Positions 15,724 through 24,709 of a stretch of 64,000 bases of DNA are shown piece after piece (position 1 is the first letter of the stretch; each line of letters begins with the position of its first letter). The notes under the pieces were generated by a model. It was not told the origin of the DNA and did not search any database. It was given only the letters and a program-made list of their open reading frames with translations. This DNA is from Cohnella xylanilytica (GTDB taxonomy: Bacteria > Bacillota > Bacilli > Paenibacillales > Paenibacillaceae): assembly GCF_014212175.1 (NCBI RefSeq), contig NZ_JACJVR010000005.1, positions 62,001 to 126,000 of the forward strand, written 5' to 3'. Position numbers and translations under genes: made by a program.

Positions 15724-16546
15724 TAACGATAAAAGCCTGTCTGTCGTGTTCGCGGACCAGGCTTTTTAATTTGCGGATCTCGAAGCGGCTGACGACGCAA
15801 TAAACCATCATCCGCTTCTCGCCCGAATAGCCGCCGACGGCCGGCAGAAGCGTGACGCCGCGGTCGAGCTCCTTGGTGATGGCGGCGGCGAGCCTCTCCG
15901 GATTTTGGCAGATGATCGTAAACGCTTTGGCGGCGTAAGCCCCCTCCTGGATAAAATCGATCACCCGCGAGGAGATGAACACGCTCACCAGCGTGTACAG
16001 CACCTTCTCCTTCGGGATGAAGAGAAGCGCGCTTCCGAGAATGACGACGTCCATCGTCAGGATGATCTGGCCCATGCTCCAGCCGCGCCAACGATGAACG
16101 ATGCGGGCGATGATGTCGACGCCCCCCGTCGTCCCGCCCGAGCGGAACACGAGCCCGAGGCCGGCCCCGAGCGTCACTCCCGCATAGAGGACGACGAGGA
16201 TAAAGTCCTGCTTCGTCGTGAAGGGCCGGATCCAGCCGGCGTCGATCGTTCTCTCCCACAGCCAGAGGAACAAGGAGAGCAGCAGCGTGCCCCCGATCGT
16301 GTAGACCATCGCCCCGCGGCCCAGCAGCCGCCAGCCGAAGACGAAGAGGGGAAGGTTGATGGCGAGCGACGTGATCGCGGGCGGAAGCCCGGCCGCGTAT
16401 TGCAGCAGAACGGCGATCCCGGTGACGCCGCCCTCCATGAGTAGATTCGGAAGGATGAAATATTCGATTCCGAAGGCGTAGACGGCCGTTCCGAGCGCCA
16501 GGATCAACCACGTCCTCGCCGCTTCCCTAACCCGTTCTCCGTTCAT
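15677..16546 (-). CDS. YitT/DUF2179 family membrane protein
   Basis: 289 residues on the minus strand. Five or six membrane helices (YitT_membrane domain, from TWLILALGTAVYAFG to VLYTLVSVFISS) are followed by a ~80-residue C-terminal DUF2179 domain (KAFTIICQNPERLA ... RFEIRKLKSLV). The ATG at 16546 was chosen because the family begins a few residues before the first helix; 43 residues of upstream open frame look non-coding. The function is unknown; members are often called transporters without proof. It corresponds by position to ypjC. Its 3' end overlaps ypjB. Confidence 0.88.
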   Translation of the reverse strand: MNGERVREAARTWLILALGTAVYAFGIEYFILPNLLMEGGVTGIAVLLQYAAGLPPAITSLAINLPLFVFGWRLLGRGAMVYTIGGTLLLSLFLWLWERTIDAGWIRPFTTKQDFILVVLYAGVTLGAGLGLVFRSGGTTGGVDIIARIVHRWRGWSMGQIILTMDVVILGSALLFIPKEKVLYTLVSVFISSRVIDFIQEGAYAAKAFTIICQNPERLAAAITKELDRGVTLLPAVGGYSGEKRMMVYCVVSRFEIRKLKSLVREHDRQAFIVINDVHDVLGEGFRED

Positions 16547-16729
16547 TCTCGTCCGCTCCCCGCCGCAAATTTGCATTTGTTTTTGACACCGTCTTAGGCT
16601 AACATAGGATTGATGCGCCATGCGGAATTTGTCGCCGGCATGCGCCGTTCGACCCCGCGCGCCGGGCTGCCGCACTTGTGGCCGCTGAACCCATTATAAT
16701 CAGACCGATCCAGAGAAAGGAAGCTTGTC

Positions 16730-17098
16730 ATGGCAGAGTCTCGCATCGCCGGCAAGCCGCTCGCGGAGAAGACGCTGGCCGACATTCAACGCGAAGTGGA
16801 CGCCTACATAACGCAATTCAAGGAAGGCTACTTCTCGCCTCTCGCCCTGCTCGCCCGGATGACGGAGGAAGTCGGGGAGCTGGCCCGGGAAGTGAACCAC
16901 CAATACGGCGAGAAGCCGAAGAAGGCGGACGAGGCCGACAATTCGATCGAGCTGGAGCTGGGCGATATTCTGTTCATCGTCCTCTGCTTCGCCAATTCGG
17001 AAGGCATCGACCTGACGGAAGCGTTCAACCAGGTCATGCACAAATTCAATACGCGCGACGCGAACCGGTGGACGAAGAAGGACACGGACGCCGAATAG
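16730..17098 (+). CDS. MazG-like nucleotide pyrophosphohydrolase (YpjD type)
   Basis: 122 residues forming one MazG-like all-alpha domain. The metal-binding pattern is visible as EEVGELAREV in helix 2 and ELELGDILFIVLCFAN in helix 3. Such enzymes cleave (d)NTPs to NMP and pyrophosphate, often as house-cleaning. In Bacillus, ypjD occupies the same place upstream of dapB. A GAAAGGAAG ribosome binding site precedes the ATG, and a TATAAT at 16695-16700 is a candidate -10 without a clear -35. Confidence 0.88.
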   Translation: MAESRIAGKPLAEKTLADIQREVDAYITQFKEGYFSPLALLARMTEEVGELAREVNHQYGEKPKKADEADNSIELELGDILFIVLCFANSEGIDLTEAFNQVMHKFNTRDANRWTKKDTDAE

Positions 17099-17146
17099 CT
17101 CTCATATGCTGTACCATCCCCATGCTCGAGAGGAGGATGGTCCGGC

Positions 17147-17695
17147 ATGAACGGGGAGAGCTGCGTTCAACAAGCGTACGAATCGATTCTTCGCGGAGAC
17201 TTCGAAGCCGCGGCGGAATGGTTCGAACGGGCGGTCGAAGCGGAGCCCGATAATCCGTCTTATTATTATAAAGGCTCGATCACGCTGGCGAGAAGCGGCA
17301 AGCTTCCTCTGGCGCTCGACTACGCGAAGCGAGCCGTCGAGCTGGCTCCGGGCGAGCCCGCCTACGAGCTGCAGCTGCGGATGCTGAGGTCGCGGCTGCG
17401 CATCGCGGAAGCGCGGGAGCTGCTGTCGGCGAACCCGCCGCGGACGGAGCCGGCGATCGGCTTGCTGAAGGAAGCCTTCCGCCTCGATCCTCTCGCCGCC
17501 GACGCGAGGCTTCTGCTCGGAATCGCCTACCGGATGCGAGGGGAGTACGGCCGGTCGATCGAAGCCTTGCGGGAAGCCCTGCAGTTGAACCCGCAGTACG
17601 AAGAGGCGCGAAGGCTGCTCCGCGAGGTGCGGTCGGAGCGCCGCCGAACGCTTAAACAACTCTATGATCCGATCAATCACAAAAGGGACAGGTGA
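17147..17695 (+). CDS. TPR-repeat protein
   Basis: 182 residues, about four tetratricopeptide repeats (for example YESILRGDFEAAAEWFERAVEAEP by its ends YESILR and VEAEP, then ARLLLGIAYRMRGEYGRSIEALREAL). Soluble, no signal peptide. It probably serves as a protein-binding scaffold; the partner is unknown. Its stop overlaps the dapB ribosome binding site, so the two are transcribed together. The leader contains ACCATCC (17113-17119) and GGATGGT (17135-17141), an inverted repeat whose right arm touches the GGAGG. A sigma-K-like pair (AC at 17084, CATATGCT at 17103) is also present but weak. Confidence 0.82.
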   Translation: MNGESCVQQAYESILRGDFEAAAEWFERAVEAEPDNPSYYYKGSITLARSGKLPLALDYAKRAVELAPGEPAYELQLRMLRSRLRIAEARELLSANPPRTEPAIGLLKEAFRLDPLAADARLLLGIAYRMRGEYGRSIEALREALQLNPQYEEARRLLREVRSERRRTLKQLYDPINHKRDR

Positions 17696-17700
17696 ATCGA

Positions 17701-18504
17701 ATGTCGCAACGAATCTCCGTCGCGGTAGCCGGAGCCGCAGGGCGAATGGGCCGCGAAGTCGTCAAAATGGTGCTGGAAGATCCCGAGCTGCGGCTCGCGG
17801 CGGCGGTCTCCCGCTCGACCGGACCGGTGGACGCCGGTGCTCTCGCAGGCAAGCCGGACACCGGCGTCCTCGTGTCCGCCGATCTCGAGGCGGCCCTCGA
17901 AGCGACGCGCCCCGACGTGCTCGTCGACTTCACGAATCCGAAATCCGCGGTGCCGAACACGGAAGCCGCGATCCGGCACGGCGTCCGCCCGGTTATCGGG
18001 ACGACGGGATTCACGCCGGAGCAGATCGCCGAGCTGGACAAGCAGTGCAAAGAACGAGGCATCGGCGGCTTGATCGCCCCGAACTTCTCCATCGGCGCCA
18101 TCCTTATGATGAAGTTTGCCGCAACCGCGGCGAAATATTTACCTCATGTGGAGATTATCGAATATCATGGGGATCAGAAGCTGGACGCCCCTTCGGGTAC
18201 TTCCATCAAGACGGCGGAATGGATCTCCGAAGCGAGACGCGAGCTTCGCCAAGGGAACCCGAACGAGGAAGAGGTCATCGAAGGCGCGCGGGGCGGCTAT
18301 TACAACGGATTCCGCATACATAGCGTCCGGCTGCCGGGCGTATTCGCGCAGCAGGAGGTCGTCTTCGGCGGGCACGGGCAGACGCTCAAGATCCGCCACG
18401 ATTCGTACGAACGCGCGGGCTACATGCCGGGCGTCAACACGGCTATCAAGAAGGTCATGCAGACGACGGGCATGGTATACGGTTTCGAGCATTTTCTGGA
18501 CTGA
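17701..18504 (+). CDS. dapB: 4-hydroxy-tetrahydrodipicolinate reductase
   Basis: 267 residues. The NAD(P) motif is [15 protein letters not shown] at the N-terminus; [14 protein letters not shown] is the conserved substrate site (the usual form is ExHHxxKxDAPSGT). DapB reduces the DapA product in lysine/diaminopimelate synthesis and thus supplies peptidoglycan, and dipicolinate for spores. The ATG at 17701 has AGGTGA 5 bases upstream; the GTG at 17692 overlaps that site. The first His of the usual HH pair reads as Tyr-His (EYHGD), which should be checked. Confidence 0.95.
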   Translation: MSQRISVAVAGAAGRMGREVVKMVLEDPELRLAAAVSRSTGPVDAGALAGKPDTGVLVSADLEAALEATRPDVLVDFTNPKSAVPNTEAAIRHGVRPVIGTTGFTPEQIAELDKQCKERGIGGLIAPNFSIGAILMMKFAATAAKYLPHVEIIEYHGDQKLDAPSGTSIKTAEWISEARRELRQGNPNEEEVIEGARGGYYNGFRIHSVRLPGVFAQQEVVFGGHGQTLKIRHDSYERAGYMPGVNTAIKKVMQTTGMVYGFEHFLD

Positions 18505-18536
18505 CAAGAGCACCGGGGGAAAAGGAGACGGCAGCC

Positions 18537-18959
18537 ATGATGCAAATCGCATTGATCGCGCACGACCGCAAGAAGGACGAGATGGTGAACTTCGCCATCG
18601 CTTACGAGCACGTACTGAAGCCTCACAAGCTGTACGCCACGGGGACGACCGGGACCCGGATCATGGAGAACACGTCCCTGCAGGTGCACCGCTTCATGTC
18701 GGGGCCGCTCGGAGGGGACCAGCAGATCGGCGCCTTGGTCGCCCAGAACGAGATGGATCTCATTATCTTCCTGAGAGACCCGCTCATGGCGCAGCCCCAC
18801 GAGCCGGACATCATCGCGCTGCTTCGCCTGTGCGACGTGCAGGGAATCCCGGTGGCGACGAACGTCGCGACCGCGGAGCTGCTCGTGAAGAGCCTGCAGA
18901 GGGGAGACTTCGCCTGGCGCGAGCTCGTTCATAAATACAAGCCGGGGATCGACGGATGA
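18537..18959 (+). CDS. mgsA: Methylglyoxal synthase
   Basis: 140 residues. Motifs are [17 protein letters not shown] at the N-terminus, the phosphate site TGTTGTRI, and [11 protein letters not shown] with the catalytic Asp; [17 protein letters not shown] follows. It converts dihydroxyacetone phosphate to methylglyoxal, a phosphate-relief bypass of glycolysis. It overlaps bshB1 by ATGA. Because methylglyoxal is detoxified in part through bacillithiol, coupling to bshB1 and bshA makes metabolic sense. Confidence 0.96.
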   Translation: MMQIALIAHDRKKDEMVNFAIAYEHVLKPHKLYATGTTGTRIMENTSLQVHRFMSGPLGGDQQIGALVAQNEMDLIIFLRDPLMAQPHEPDIIALLRLCDVQGIPVATNVATAELLVKSLQRGDFAWRELVHKYKPGIDG

Positions 18960-19672
18960 GCGGGGGCGCTCCATCCTTCTACGGACTCGATCTGCTCGTG
19001 TTCGCCGCGCATCCGGACGACGCGGAGATCGGCATGGGCGGCACGATCGCCAAGGCGATCCGCGCCGGCCAGAAGGTCGGGCTCGTCGACTTGACGTACG
19101 CCGAGATGTCGTCGAACGGGGACGTCGAGACGAGGCAGCGCGAAGCGGCGGCGGCGTCCGCCGCGCTCGGCCTGACGGTGCGCGAGAACCTGGGCTTGCC
19201 GGACCGCGGCCTGCGGACGGACGCCGAGCAGGTGGACAAGCTCGTGTCGGCCATCCGCCGGCACCGTCCGCGCGTCGTGTTCGCGCCGTACGCGATCGAC
19301 CGCCACCCGGACCATACGATGTGCAGCCGCATGGCGGAGGAAGCGGTGTTCAACGCCAAGCTCAGGCGTTACATGCCGGAAGAGCCGGCGTGGACGGCGG
19401 ACATGCTATACTTCTACTTCATTAACGACGTCCATCCGCCGCAGCTCGTCGTCGACATCACCGACGTTCAAGAGACGAAGATGAACGCGCTAAGGGCGTA
19501 CCGCTCTCAATTCGAGCCGTTCGGCTCCGAAGCCGACTGGGTGCCCACGCCGCTGACCGCCGGCTATCTCGGCAACGTCGAGGCGAGGGACAAGCTGTTC
19601 GGCCAGCCGAAGAAGTTCGCCTACGCGGAAGGCTTCATCGCCAAAGGACCGATCGCCGTCGATCGGTTCTAA
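18956..19672 (+). CDS. bshB1: Bacillithiol biosynthesis deacetylase BshB1
   Basis: 238 residues. The zinc site is [14 protein letters not shown] near the N-terminus with a second His in RHPDHTMCS, the LmbE/PIG-L deacetylase pattern. BshB1 removes the acetyl group from GlcNAc-malate to give GlcN-malate, the second step of bacillithiol synthesis. It follows mgsA with an ATGA overlap and precedes bshA after 233 bases, as in Bacillus. The cysteine-adding enzyme BshC is not in the window. Confidence 0.94.
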   Translation: MSGGAPSFYGLDLLVFAAHPDDAEIGMGGTIAKAIRAGQKVGLVDLTYAEMSSNGDVETRQREAAAASAALGLTVRENLGLPDRGLRTDAEQVDKLVSAIRRHRPRVVFAPYAIDRHPDHTMCSRMAEEAVFNAKLRRYMPEEPAWTADMLYFYFINDVHPPQLVVDITDVQETKMNALRAYRSQFEPFGSEADWVPTPLTAGYLGNVEARDKLFGQPKKFAYAEGFIAKGPIAVDRF

Positions 19673-19811
19673 TTCGGACGGATCTCGTTCTGGCGGATCG
19701 CGCTGTAGCGCGGCTTCCGCGCCGATTCGCCGGAACGCTTTTGCGACCATTTCTACGATTCCATATATGTCGTTCCCGTCGGGGGCGACAATCCCGATTC
19801 ACGCACCCAAG

Positions 19812-19830
19812 GACGCCTATCGGCGTCTTT
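19812..19830 (+). terminator. Possible weak terminator before bshA
   Basis: GACGCC / GGCGTC with loop TATC and three T; a second small hairpin (CTGCC/GGCAG) follows. The rest of 19673-19905 shows nothing recognisable. Confidence 0.4.
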
Positions 19831-19905
19831 CGTCGCCCTGCCGGGCAGAATAAGAGCAAGGAAGCAAGCCGGCGGGGAATAAACATGGAGGAAGGAGGAG
19901 TGCGT

Positions 19906-21069
19906 ATGAACCGACCGCTCAAAATCGGCATTACCTGTTACCCTTCGCTCGGCGGCTCCGGCGTCGTCGCGACCGAACTCGGGAAGCTGCTCGCGGAGAA
20001 GGGACACGAGATTCACTTCATCACGCATAGCATGCCGTTCCGACTCGGGAAGTTCCATCGCAACGTCTACTACCACGAAGTCGAAGTCTCGGACTATTAC
20101 GTGTTCCGTTATCCTCCTTACGACTTGTCGCTCGCGAGCAAGATGCATCAAGTCGCGAAGCTTCAGCAGCTCGACCTGCTTCACGTCCACTACGCGGTTC
20201 CGCACGCTATCTGCGCCTACCTGGCCAAGCAGATGTCCGGGGATCAGCTTAAAGTCGTCACGACGCTTCACGGCACCGATATTACCGTTCTGGCGCAGGA
20301 CGTCTCGCTGAAGGACATCATCCGGCTCGGCATCCGGAGCAGCGACGCGGTCACGGCGGTCAGCCAGGACTTGATCCGCGAGACGAGGGAGCTGCTCGAC
20401 ATCGTGGAGCCGATCGACCTCACGTACAACTTCGTCGACAAGCGCGTCTACTATCCGCGCGACTGCACGGACCTGCGGGGAGACTTCGCGGAGCCGCACG
20501 AGAAGGTGCTGATGCATATCTCCAACTTCCGGCCGGTCAAGCGGACGGCGGACGTGGTCGATATCTTCGCGCGGGTGAGCTCCAAGATCCCATGCAAGCT
20601 GCTGCTCGTCGGGGAAGGGCCCGACATGCCGCGAATCCAGGCCAAGATCGACGCGATGGGCTTAAGCCACCGCGTCCATTACTTGGGCAAGCAGGACGAC
20701 GTGGCGCAGGTCATCTCGCTCGCCGACCTGATGCTGCTGCCTTCGGAGAAGGAGAGCTTCGGCCTCGTGGCGCTCGAGGCGATGGCGTGCGGCGTGCCGA
20801 CGATCGGCTCGCAGGCGGGAGGCATTCCGGAGCTCGTCGTGAACGGGGAGACGGGCTTCCTGTCCCCGATCGGCCGGACCGACGAGATGGCCGCGAACGC
20901 GCTGAAGCTGCTGACGGATCCGAAGCTGTACGCCGACTTCCGCGAAGCGTGCCTGCAGCGCGCGCGGACGGAATTTTGCAACGATCGGATCACGGCGCAA
21001 TACGAGAATATTTATTATAGGGTGCTCGGTCTCGACGCTCGCGTTCCGATGCCGATATGCGAAGCATGA
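19906..21069 (+). CDS. bshA: N-acetyl-alpha-D-glucosaminyl-L-malate synthase BshA
   Basis: 387 residues, GT-B fold glycosyltransferase family 4. Motifs are CYPSLGGSGVVATELG (the nucleotide loop), THSMPFRL, HVHYAVPHA, HGTDITVL, SNFRPVKR, and the donor-site PSEKESFGLVALEAMACGVP. It joins GlcNAc from UDP-GlcNAc to L-malate, the first step of bacillithiol synthesis. The ATG at 19906 has GGAGGAG 5 bases upstream; the earlier ATG at 19885 is poorly placed. It runs into cca with a short overlap or a small gap depending on the cca start. Confidence 0.96.
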   Translation: MNRPLKIGITCYPSLGGSGVVATELGKLLAEKGHEIHFITHSMPFRLGKFHRNVYYHEVEVSDYYVFRYPPYDLSLASKMHQVAKLQQLDLLHVHYAVPHAICAYLAKQMSGDQLKVVTTLHGTDITVLAQDVSLKDIIRLGIRSSDAVTAVSQDLIRETRELLDIVEPIDLTYNFVDKRVYYPRDCTDLRGDFAEPHEKVLMHISNFRPVKRTADVVDIFARVSSKIPCKLLLVGEGPDMPRIQAKIDAMGLSHRVHYLGKQDDVAQVISLADLMLLPSEKESFGLVALEAMACGVPTIGSQAGGIPELVVNGETGFLSPIGRTDEMAANALKLLTDPKLYADFREACLQRARTEFCNDRITAQYENIYYRVLGLDARVPMPICEA

Positions 21070-21101
21070 AGCCGCGCGGCGAAGGAGGCTCGAGCCCGGA
21101 G

Positions 21102-22454
21102 ATGGAGCCGGCCGGCGGCGAATCTTCCTGGCAGGCGGGGATGAGCCTCGCGGCCGTCCTGGAGGCGGCCGGGCACGAAGCGTATCTGGTCGGCGGCTGC
21201 GTTCGCGACCGGCTGCTTGGGCGGGAGATTCGCGATATCGACATCGCCACTTCGGCCTTGCCGGAGCAGGTGATGGAGCTGTTCCCGAAGGTCGTGCCGA
21301 CGGGCTTGAAGCACGGAACCGTAACCGTCGTCCGGGACGGGGAGCATTTCGAAGTCACGACCTTCCGGCACGAGTCCGCCTATAGCGACGCCCGGCATCC
21401 GGACGAGGTCGTCTTCGTCCGCGATCTCCGCGAGGATCTGGCGAGAAGGGACTTCACGATCAACGCGATGGCCGTCGGAACGAGCGGGAAGACCGTCGAT
21501 CCGTTCGGCGGGTTGGACGATCTTCGCCGCGGCCTCGTCCGTTGCGTCGGGGAGGCGGAGGAGAGATTCGGCGAGGACGCCTTGCGCATGCTTCGCGGCA
21601 TTCGGTTCGCGGCGGAGTTCGGGTTCGCGCTCGAAGAAGCGACGTGGAGCGGGCTGCTCGCCCGCCGGGAGAAGCTGCGGCATGTCGCGATGGAGCGGGT
21701 CGGCTCCGAACTGGACAAGATGATGGCCGGACGCGATCCCGGCGAAGCCGTCCGCCTGCTGCGGACAAGCAATCTTCTCGCGTTCGCGAAGGAGCCCCTT
21801 CCGACGGAGCTTCCCGATCTGGCGGGGCTAGCTTCGGACGGGTCCGAGAGGGATGAGGAGAGCCGGACGGTCTGGAGCCGCCTGCCGAACCCGGACGCGA
21901 GGTGGGCCGCGCTCTGGCTGCTGTCGGGCGCGGATCGGGCGTTGGCGCTGGAATGGGCGAGAAGGCTGAAGTTCAGCATTCGCCGGGGAGAAGCGATCGC
22001 GGCGGTCGTCGGCGTGCACGGGCGGCTGGCCGGTTCGGCCGTCGAACCTGGAACGGATGATTCGGAGAAGCGCCGCATCTGGGCGGAGGCGGTCATCCGC
22101 TTCGGCGCGGAAGCGGCGCGTATGTATCTGGACGTCGCGAAGGCCTTCCCTTCCGTCCCCGATTCCGTCCGGTGGGGGGAAGGCTGGGTTCGGAAGGCGG
22201 AGGACTGGCTGGACCGGATGCCCGCTTCCGCGATCCGGGAGCTAGCCGTTCGCGGAGACGAGCTGGTCGCCTTGCGCGGGCTTAAGGCCGGCCCGTGGGT
22301 CGCCGAAGAGCTGAACCGCTTGCTGACGCTGGTCGCTCTGGAAGCCGTGCCCAACGAGGCGCATGCGCTGAAGTCGGCCGCCGCCGAAGGATGGGCCGCG
22401 AAGAAGCCGGATCCGATAGATCCGGAAGAGAAGATAGACAAGACCGTTCAGTAA
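21102..22454 (+). CDS. cca: CCA-adding tRNA nucleotidyltransferase
   Basis: About 450 residues. The class II nucleotidyltransferase head carries YLVGGCVRDRLLGREIRDIDIATS with the metal-binding Asp pair; GTVTVV, RRDFTINAMAV and DDLRRGLVRCVGEAEERF are the NTP-selection and basic regions. It builds or repairs the CCA end of tRNA. The ATG at 21102 is preceded by GGAGG, although 13 bases away; ATGs at 21057 and 21066 overlap the bshA end and have no ribosome binding site but cannot be excluded. The C-terminal ~200 residues are poorly conserved, as usual. Confidence 0.93.
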   Translation: MEPAGGESSWQAGMSLAAVLEAAGHEAYLVGGCVRDRLLGREIRDIDIATSALPEQVMELFPKVVPTGLKHGTVTVVRDGEHFEVTTFRHESAYSDARHPDEVVFVRDLREDLARRDFTINAMAVGTSGKTVDPFGGLDDLRRGLVRCVGEAEERFGEDALRMLRGIRFAAEFGFALEEATWSGLLARREKLRHVAMERVGSELDKMMAGRDPGEAVRLLRTSNLLAFAKEPLPTELPDLAGLASDGSERDEESRTVWSRLPNPDARWAALWLLSGADRALALEWARRLKFSIRRGEAIAAVVGVHGRLAGSAVEPGTDDSEKRRIWAEAVIRFGAEAARMYLDVAKAFPSVPDSVRWGEGWVRKAEDWLDRMPASAIRELAVRGDELVALRGLKAGPWVAEELNRLLTLVALEAVPNEAHALKSAAAEGWAAKKPDPIDPEEKIDKTVQ

Positions 22455-22658
22455 GTTAGGGCAGATTACGCCGAACAACCCCGATAAGGCTGTAAAGCAG
22501 TAAGGCAAAGGCAAGTAAGGCATAAGGCAAGTAAGGCATTAAGGTTGATAATGCAGTAAAGCAGTAAAGCGGTAAACAGTAAAAACAGACAAAGCGGTAA
22601 AAAGTCGTATAAGAAGATAATGCAGTAAGCAGAGAAGGCAATCGAGGGAGAGTAAGTC
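22455..22658 (+). repeat. A-rich tandem-repeat spacer between cca and birA
   Basis: Base use differs sharply from the rest of the window: A-rich, few C. A 16-base unit (AAGGCAAGTAAGGCAT) occurs twice in perfect tandem at 22508-22539. An 8-base unit (GCAGTAAA, GCAGTAAA, GCGGTAAA) follows at 22553-22576, and degenerate copies continue to about 22630. No ribosome binding site plus start codon and no stable hairpin were seen. Open frames on the minus strand are low-complexity artefacts. Confidence 0.85.
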
Positions 22659-23642
22659 ATGGATCAGCCTACGCTGTTATCGTTATTGGAGGAGCGGCCC
22701 GGGCAATTCGTCTCCGGCGAGGAGATCAGCCAGAAGCTGAACGTCAGCCGGACCGCGATCTGGAAGCAGATACGCAAGCTGGAGGGGCAAGGCTACGTCG
22801 TCGAGGCGGTGCCCAGAGTCGGCTACCGGATCGTCTCGAAGCCGTCGCGAATCTCCCCGGTCGAGCTCGGTCACAAGCTGCGCACGCGTTCCTTCGGCCG
22901 CAACCTGAAGCTGCTCGACGTCGTTGCCTCGACGCAGGACGTCCTGCGCGACCTGGCCGAGCAAGGGGCGCCGGAGGGAACGCTCGTCGTCGCCGAGCAG
23001 CAGAATCAGGGACGCGGCCGAATGGGACGCTCCTGGGTGTCGCCGGCCGGCAAGGGCGTCTGGATGAGCCTCCTTCTGCGGCCGGACGTTCCGCTGCTCC
23101 GCACGCCGCAGCTCACGCTGTTGGCGGCCGTGGCTCTATGCCGGGCGATCGAGAGGCTGACGGGGCTCGAGATCGGCATCAAGTGGCCGAACGATCTCCT
23201 CGTGGACGGGCGCAAGATCAGCGGAATTCTGCTGGAATCCGCCGCCGAGGACGAGCGGTTGCGCTATATCGTCGTCGGGATCGGCATCTCGGCCAACCTC
23301 GATCCCGAGGACTATCCGGAAGACGTCGCGGCCAAGGCGATCTCCCTGAAGATGGCGAGCGGCCGCGCCGTCGACCGGGCCGGGCTGATCGCCGAAGCGC
23401 TCAAGGAATTCGAGGATCTGTACCAGCTCTACTTGACGGAAGGCTTCGAGCCGATTCGTCTCTTGTGGGAGGCCCGCTCCATCAACCTGAACCGGCATAC
23501 GGTGCTCACGACGGCCCGAGGGACGATCGAGGGGGTGCCGCGAGGTCTCGCCGAGACGGGAGGCCTTCTCGTCGAACTCGAAGGAGGACGGATCGAGACC
23601 GTCTACTCCGCGGAGATCAATCCGTGGGAGCAGAAGGCTTAA
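22659..23642 (+). CDS. birA: Bifunctional biotin ligase / biotin repressor
   Basis: 327 residues. The N-terminal ~60 residues are a winged helix (FVSGEEISQKLNVSRTAIWKQIRKLE). The ligase domain has GRGRMGRSWVSP (biotinyl-AMP loop), KWPNDLLVDGRKISGIL, and a C-terminal SH3-like part (VLTTARGTIEG). It biotinylates carboxylase subunits and, as in B. subtilis, can repress biotin genes. The ATG follows GGGAGAG. It converges with the EamA gene, with only 6 bases between stops. Confidence 0.96.
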   Translation: MDQPTLLSLLEERPGQFVSGEEISQKLNVSRTAIWKQIRKLEGQGYVVEAVPRVGYRIVSKPSRISPVELGHKLRTRSFGRNLKLLDVVASTQDVLRDLAEQGAPEGTLVVAEQQNQGRGRMGRSWVSPAGKGVWMSLLLRPDVPLLRTPQLTLLAAVALCRAIERLTGLEIGIKWPNDLLVDGRKISGILLESAAEDERLRYIVVGIGISANLDPEDYPEDVAAKAISLKMASGRAVDRAGLIAEALKEFEDLYQLYLTEGFEPIRLLWEARSINLNRHTVLTTARGTIEGVPRGLAETGGLLVELEGGRIETVYSAEINPWEQKA

Positions 23643-23648
23643 AGCCCC

Positions 23649-24608
23649 TTACCCTCCGATTCGGAGGCGGCCGCCGGAGCCGGAGCCGGTCCCGCCGGCT
23701 CGTCTGAGCAGCTCGGGAAGCGAGACGCCGAGCAGGACCAGACCGACGCCCAACCATTGGATCGCGCTTACGCGTTCGTGGAGAACGACGGCGGACAGCA
23801 GGACCGCCACGGGCAGCTCGGCCGCGCCGAGAATGCCGGTCAAGCCTTCCCCGATGCGCGGAACCCCGATGGCGTACAAGAGCGGAGGCAGGAAGGCGCC
23901 GAACAAGCCGAGCATGACCCCGAACGGCAGCAAGCCGGTCAGCAGCGTTCCGTCGATCAGGAAGGCCGGCGGGAACAGGACGAAGACGAGCGCCAGGCCG
24001 CCCGTGATCATCCATGCGCTGCGGGAGGCCGGATGCGCGCCGGGAACCGCTCTTCCGCTGAGCAGAATAAAGGCCGTATAACTGACCGCGGACGATAGCC
24101 CGAACAGGACGCCCAGCCAATGGAACCGGTTCAAGCCTTGATCGAGGACGCCCGCCGCGAGCAGGGTGCCGCCGAGCAGCACGGCGATGGTCGCCAGCAT
24201 GACGCCGTTCGGGCGCTGCCGCTTCCCGATCGCGTGAACGAGCACGCCCATCCAGGTGAATTGGAACAGCAGCAGGATCGCGAGCGAGTTCGGAATATAC
24301 CGAAGCGATTGGTAATACAGCAGACCGGTCACGGCCGTCGGCATGCCGGCAGCCATCAGGACGAGACGCTGCTTCCAAGTCGGAACGGTTCCGCCGGACC
24401 TCTCGGACGCCGTCCGATGGCCTTCATCGCCGCGTCTCTTCTTCCATCTCGCGATCAGAACGAGACACCAAGCGAGACAGGCGCCCGTCAACAGCTGGCT
24501 TCCGACGATTTGCCCGAGCGTATAGCCCTGTTCGTACGCTTTCGTCACGATCGTCGACAAGATGCCGTAACAAACCGCGCCCAACAACACCGATAACCTG
24601 TATTTCAT
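23649..24608 (-). CDS. EamA/DMT-family permease, probable purine-related exporter
   Basis: 319 residues, minus strand, about ten membrane helices in two EamA repeats (first from LSVLLGAVCYGILS, second from WLGVLFGLSSAVSYTAF). DMT permeases of this kind usually export metabolites. GAAGGAG precedes the ATG. The leader contains a guanine-type purine riboswitch and a terminator arranged as an ON switch, so the likely cargo is a purine base, nucleoside or analogue; this is inferred from regulation only. It is convergent with birA and is a single-gene unit inserted into an otherwise conserved + strand order. Confidence 0.88.
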   Translation of the reverse strand: MKYRLSVLLGAVCYGILSTIVTKAYEQGYTLGQIVGSQLLTGACLAWCLVLIARWKKRRGDEGHRTASERSGGTVPTWKQRLVLMAAGMPTAVTGLLYYQSLRYIPNSLAILLLFQFTWMGVLVHAIGKRQRPNGVMLATIAVLLGGTLLAAGVLDQGLNRFHWLGVLFGLSSAVSYTAFILLSGRAVPGAHPASRSAWMITGGLALVFVLFPPAFLIDGTLLTGLLPFGVMLGLFGAFLPPLLYAIGVPRIGEGLTGILGAAELPVAVLLSAVVLHERVSAIQWLGVGLVLLGVSLPELLRRAGGTGSGSGGRLRIGG

Positions 24609-24642
24609 TTTCGATACCGCACTCCTTCGTTATGAACAAAAT

Positions 24643-24709
24643 AAAAAAACTTCCCGCCGCGGAATACGGAGGCGTCCCAGACGCTTCCGATATTCGTAGC
24701 AAGGAAGTT
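24643..24709 (-). terminator. Riboswitch-controlled terminator of the EamA gene
   Basis: On the minus strand AACTTCC (24709-24703) pairs with GGAAGTT (24654-24648), enclosing a long inner hairpin (24695-24662), and is followed by seven T. The 5' halves overlap aptamer elements P3 and P1, so aptamer and terminator exclude each other. Confidence 0.75.

Noticed and set aside
22455..22658. CRISPR array
   Set aside because: Repeat units are 8 and 16 bases without unique spacers of constant length, and no cas genes are nearby.
22466..22660. Leu/Cys-rich hydrophobic minus-strand ORFs between cca and birA
   Set aside because: They arise from the A-rich repeats read in reverse; no start signals.
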